From Flavobacteriales bacterium (lineage in GTDB: Bacteria; Bacteroidota; Bacteroidia; UBA10329): a stretch of DNA of 7,653 bases. The number at the start of each line of letters is the position of its first letter. The stretch's first letter is position 1. The notes below the pieces were generated by a model that searched no databases, was not told the origin of the DNA, and saw nothing but the letters and a program-made list of their open reading frames with translations. The DNA lies in NCBI GenBank assembly GCA_020635495.1, contig JACJZQ010000029.1, forward strand, positions 1-7,653. Reading direction: 5' to 3'. This document shows positions 5,502 to 7,653 of this stretch, one piece after another. Position numbers and translations under genes: made by a program.

Positions 5502-6532
5502 GGATACTTTACGCCATTCAAGGAACGGGAAACGGTCATTTGAGCCGTTCGATGGAGATCATTCCGCACCTTCAGAAACGTGGACAGGTGGATGTGCTGC
5601 TGAGCGGCAACCAATGCGAACTGAAACTGCCTTTCGAAGTGCGTTACCGTTTTCACGGGCTCAGCTTCATTTTCGGGCAGAAGGGCGGGGTCGATTTTGT
5701 AAAGACATACAACAACAATCGCGTGAGGCGTTTCATGCGCGAGGTGAATTCTTTGGATGTTTCGCCTTACGATCTGGTCATTTCCGACTTCGAACCTGTT
5801 TCGTCTTGGGCGTGTTTTCTGGCTCAGAAGCGCATCATCGGTTTGAGCAATCAGGCTTCCATTCTCACCGAAGGTGCGCCTGTTGCCAACAGCGATGACC
5901 TTATCGGTAAGTTCATTCTCAAGCATTACGCGCCTGTTTCGCAGGCTTACGGATTTCACTTTCAGCGATACAATCCGAGTATTTTTACACCGATTGTTCG
6001 AAAGGAAGTGCGCGACCTGAAGGTTTCGAATAACAGTCATTACTTGGTTTATCTGCCTGCGCACAGTGATGAGCGCATTGTCAAGGCGTTGAAGAAATTC
6101 CCTGAAGTGGAGTGGCAGGTTTTTTCCAAGCATAGCAGTGAAGGGTTCATTGACGAGAACGTTTGGCTTCGTCCGATTGATAATTCGCAGTACCTCGAAA
6201 GCCTTTCAAGCTGCGCAGGATTGCTCTGCGCGGCTGGTTTCGGAGCAACCACCGAAGCACTTTTTCTCGGAAAGAAATTGTGTATTGTTCCAATGAAAAA
6301 GCAGTTCGAGCAGCAATGCAATGCGTTGGCATTGAACCAAATGGGTATTCCTGTCATCAAGTCGCTCAAGAAAAAACGGCATCCGCAGATTGCCGATTGG
6401 CTAAAGGAGGAAAAGCCCATCAGGGTCAATTATCCCGACAATGCCGAGGAGATTGTCAGCACCATCCTTCGAAACGAAATTCTTGATGCCCCCAACCCGA
6501 GTGAAAAACGGTTGATGGCTGGACTGGGTTAG
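5498..6532 (+). CDS. MJ1255-type GT-B glycosyltransferase
   Basis: This 344-residue protein looks like a GT-B fold transferase of the MurG/GT28-related MJ1255 group. The N-terminal domain opens MRILYAIQGTGNGHLSR; the glycine-rich loop (9-14) and His match the acceptor-side loop of MurG-like enzymes. YDLVISDFEP at 91-100 closes the first Rossmann half. The C-terminal domain carries CAAGFGATTEALFLGKK (244-260) and PMKKQFEQQCNA (265-276), the donor-nucleotide binding signature where an Asn or Gln and Glu bind the sugar nucleotide. There is no signal peptide or clear membrane helix, so it probably works on the inner face of the membrane. It overlaps the LpxH-like gene by 4 nt, so translation is coupled. 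The two may act on one envelope lipid or saccharide. Donor and acceptor cannot be read from sequence. Its stop lies in the palindrome shared with the Fic gene. Confidence 0.82.
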   Translation: MRILYAIQGTGNGHLSRSMEIIPHLQKRGQVDVLLSGNQCELKLPFEVRYRFHGLSFIFGQKGGVDFVKTYNNNRVRRFMREVNSLDVSPYDLVISDFEPVSSWACFLAQKRIIGLSNQASILTEGAPVANSDDLIGKFILKHYAPVSQAYGFHFQRYNPSIFTPIVRKEVRDLKVSNNSHYLVYLPAHSDERIVKALKKFPEVEWQVFSKHSSEGFIDENVWLRPIDNSQYLESLSSCAGLLCAAGFGATTEALFLGKKLCIVPMKKQFEQQCNALALNQMGIPVIKSLKKKRHPQIADWLKEEKPIRVNYPDNAEEIVSTILRNEILDAPNPSEKRLMAGLG

Positions 6533-6556
6533 GGCTTGATGCATCAAGTCCTAACC
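6527..6556. terminator. Bidirectional palindromic hairpin over two convergent stop codons
   Basis: The 30-nt palindrome has outer arms GGTTAGG (6527-6533) and CCTAACC (6550-6556), one G/T position, and the inner palindrome CTTGATGCATCAAG (6535-6548). The TAG stop of the glycosyltransferase (6530-6532) sits in the left arm and the TAG stop of the Fic gene (6553-6551) in the right arm. No T run follows on either side, so it is a hairpin that may stop or stabilise both converging transcripts rather than a standard terminator. Confidence 0.7.
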
Positions 6557-7591
6557 GACCAGCGAGTAATTCGTTCCGCGTCCCGTTCCATGCTTGGCGA
6601 TCAGGTTCTGTTCCAGCAGTTCCCGCAGTATTCGCTTCACGGTCGGGTTTGGCATATTCAACCGTTCGGCAATGTCTCCAGAACTTGATCCTGGATGATC
6701 GGAAATGAACGCCAAAATGGCTTTCCGATTTGGCGACAAACTGCTCGAAAGTCCCGTGGTCTCCAGTTTTTCGAGCAGTTGTTTCTGAATACTCATCAAT
6801 GCATTGAAGAAGAAATTCACCCAATCCGAAACATCCTCATTCGGGCGTTGTGCCTGTGCATTTCGCAGTTCTTGATAATACTCCGACTTTCTGTTCTCAA
6901 TTTCGTGCTCAAAGCTCACATATTGAATCCACGAATAGCCGTTCTTGAGCAACAGGAGTGTTGAGATCAGTCGGCTCATTCGCCCATTACCGTCCTGAAA
7001 CGGGTGAATGCTCACAAAGTCGTACGAAAAGAGGGCACATTTCACCAGCGGATGCGTTTCTGAGTCGCTTCTGTACCATGCAATGAGATTGCGCATGGCG
7101 TCTTCGGTTTCCACACCAGGTGGGGTGGTTTCAAAGATGATCTGTTTGGTGCCATCGGGCAGCGTGGCTTCCACACTATTGCTGTGCTGCTTGTAATTAC
7201 CCTTATGCCATTGATCCTTTTTGCTGTGTTTCAGGAGTTGGTTGTGCAGACTTTTCAGCGAATTTTCTGTGATGGCAATATTTTCAAATGAATGGATGAT
7301 GAGGTCGAGTACGTGGAAGTAGCCCGCCACTTCCTGCGCATCGCGGTCTTCCAGTTTGGTCAGGTCGATGTTCTGTAGAAGAACCCGCACTTCCTCATCG
7401 CTCATTGTCGAACCTTCAATGCGCGTTGAGGCACCCGTGCTGCGAACCGTGGCAATGGAACGCAGTTGCTTCAGACTTGCCCCTTCCGTTTTCTCAATGG
7501 AACTCCATGAGGCATCAAATCGGTCAATGCTGCTGATGATGGAAACCAGCTTCCAGTCGAGGGACAGGCTGAAATTGTAAATTCGTTCCAT
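6551..7591 (-). CDS. Fic-family adenylyltransferase with C-terminal winged helix
   Basis: This 346-residue protein is a Fic-domain enzyme, which typically transfers AMP from ATP to a hydroxyl side chain of a target protein. The core motif HPFQDGNGRMSR (196-207) is complete, with catalytic H196, D200, N202, R204 and R207. The beta-hairpin flap is seen at IIFETTPPG (151-159). At 55-60, STRIEG fits the [S/T]xxxE[G/N] inhibitory helix motif, with E59 expected to block ATP; placement before the Fic core makes this a class II Fic protein like SoFic of Shewanella. The last 60 residues (NRKAILAFISDHPG... to GRGTNYSLVG) form a winged helix-turn-helix, suggesting DNA binding. No partner antitoxin gene lies beside it in the window. 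The ATG is preceded in frame by TGA three codons upstream, which supports this start. It is convergent with the glycosyltransferase gene. The protein target is unknown. Confidence 0.92.
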   Translation of the reverse strand: MERIYNFSLSLDWKLVSIISSIDRFDASWSSIEKTEGASLKQLRSIATVRSTGASTRIEGSTMSDEEVRVLLQNIDLTKLEDRDAQEVAGYFHVLDLIIHSFENIAITENSLKSLHNQLLKHSKKDQWHKGNYKQHSNSVEATLPDGTKQIIFETTPPGVETEDAMRNLIAWYRSDSETHPLVKCALFSYDFVSIHPFQDGNGRMSRLISTLLLLKNGYSWIQYVSFEHEIENRKSEYYQELRNAQAQRPNEDVSDWVNFFFNALMSIQKQLLEKLETTGLSSSLSPNRKAILAFISDHPGSSSGDIAERLNMPNPTVKRILRELLEQNLIAKHGTGRGTNYSLVG

Positions 7592-7603
7592 TTGAGTTCA
7601 AAT
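7590..7603. repeat. Inverted repeat at the fic start codon
   Basis: ATTTGA (7590-7595) and TCAAAT (7598-7603) form perfect 6-bp arms around GT and overlap the fic ATG. It could be part of an operator or an mRNA hairpin affecting translation; by length alone it could be chance. Confidence 0.4.
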
Positions 7604-7616
7604 CATATCTTTTTTG

Positions 7617-7652
7617 ATACGGTATTATACGCAAATATACGATAATGATACG
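7617..7652 (-). promoter_or_regulatory. fic promoter with four phased ATACG repeats
   Basis: On the - strand TATATTTG (7639-7632) matches the Bacteroidota -7 box TAnnTTTG; its -33 partner would fall just beyond the window. Four copies of ATACG (+ strand; CGTAT on the - strand) start at 7617, 7627, 7637 and 7648, 10 to 11 bp apart. They surround and overlap the -7 box. This arrangement suggests a regulator, possibly the Fic winged helix itself, binding repeatedly on one face of the helix. The array may continue to the right of the window. Confidence 0.6.
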
Positions 7653-7653
7653 A

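Noticed and set aside
5450..6133. A 227-codon - strand open frame opposite the glycosyltransferase
   Set aside because: No recognisable motif; the + strand gene is supported by both GT-B signatures and by its overlap with the upstream gene.

Overview
The window looks like a chromosomal segment from a member of the Bacteroidota, probably an uncultured Flavobacteriales-type organism. Four things point there. Start codons lack Shine-Dalgarno sequences. Promoter boxes match the Bacteroidota TTTG / TAnnTTTG type. Three intergenic or intragenic repeats resemble elements I remember as dispersed in Bacteroidota genomes. The protein set (Bacteroidota-style BioB tail, WCGWCK thioredoxin-like protein, LpxH-like phosphoesterase paired with an MJ1255-type glycosyltransferase) also fits. 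This is inferred from sequence alone; no database search was run.

Positions 1-3548 hold a biotin synthesis operon on the + strand: the 3' end of bioB, then bioF, bioD and bioA. The three complete enzymes turn pimeloyl thioester plus alanine into KAPA (BioF), DAPA (BioA) and dethiobiotin (BioD), and BioB then inserts sulfur to give biotin. Genes are tightly packed (5 nt between bioB and bioF, an ATGA overlap between bioD and bioA), except that a 126-bp multi-hairpin repeat separates bioF from bioD and supplies the bioF stop codon. bioF itself carries a second repeat near its 5' end and a 60-bp stretch with only 13% G+C.

Positions 3549-4088 (- strand) encode an exported thioredoxin-like protein. 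It is convergent with bioA, and the two stop codons form the single hexamer TGATCA. Its promoter is a clear Bacteroidota match placed so close to the ATG that the mRNA is probably leaderless.

Positions 4089-4646 are non-coding. They hold a foldable repeat (4187-4268), then a promoter-like box, a roughly 170-nt foldable stretch and a strong intrinsic terminator (4553-4574). This is either a small RNA gene or a terminated leader of the next operon. I cannot assign it to a known family.

Positions 4647-6532 hold a translationally coupled pair (ATGA overlap): an LpxH-like calcineurin-fold phosphoesterase and a GT-B glycosyltransferase, likely acting on cell-envelope saccharides or lipids. A 30-nt palindrome then spans both stop codons of the convergent genes and probably acts as a two-way terminator.

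Positions 6551-7591 (- strand) encode a Fic-family AMP-transferase with an N-terminal inhibitory motif and a C-terminal winged helix. Its promoter region contains four ATACG pentamers spaced 10, 10 and 11 bp apart, suggesting a helically phased operator.
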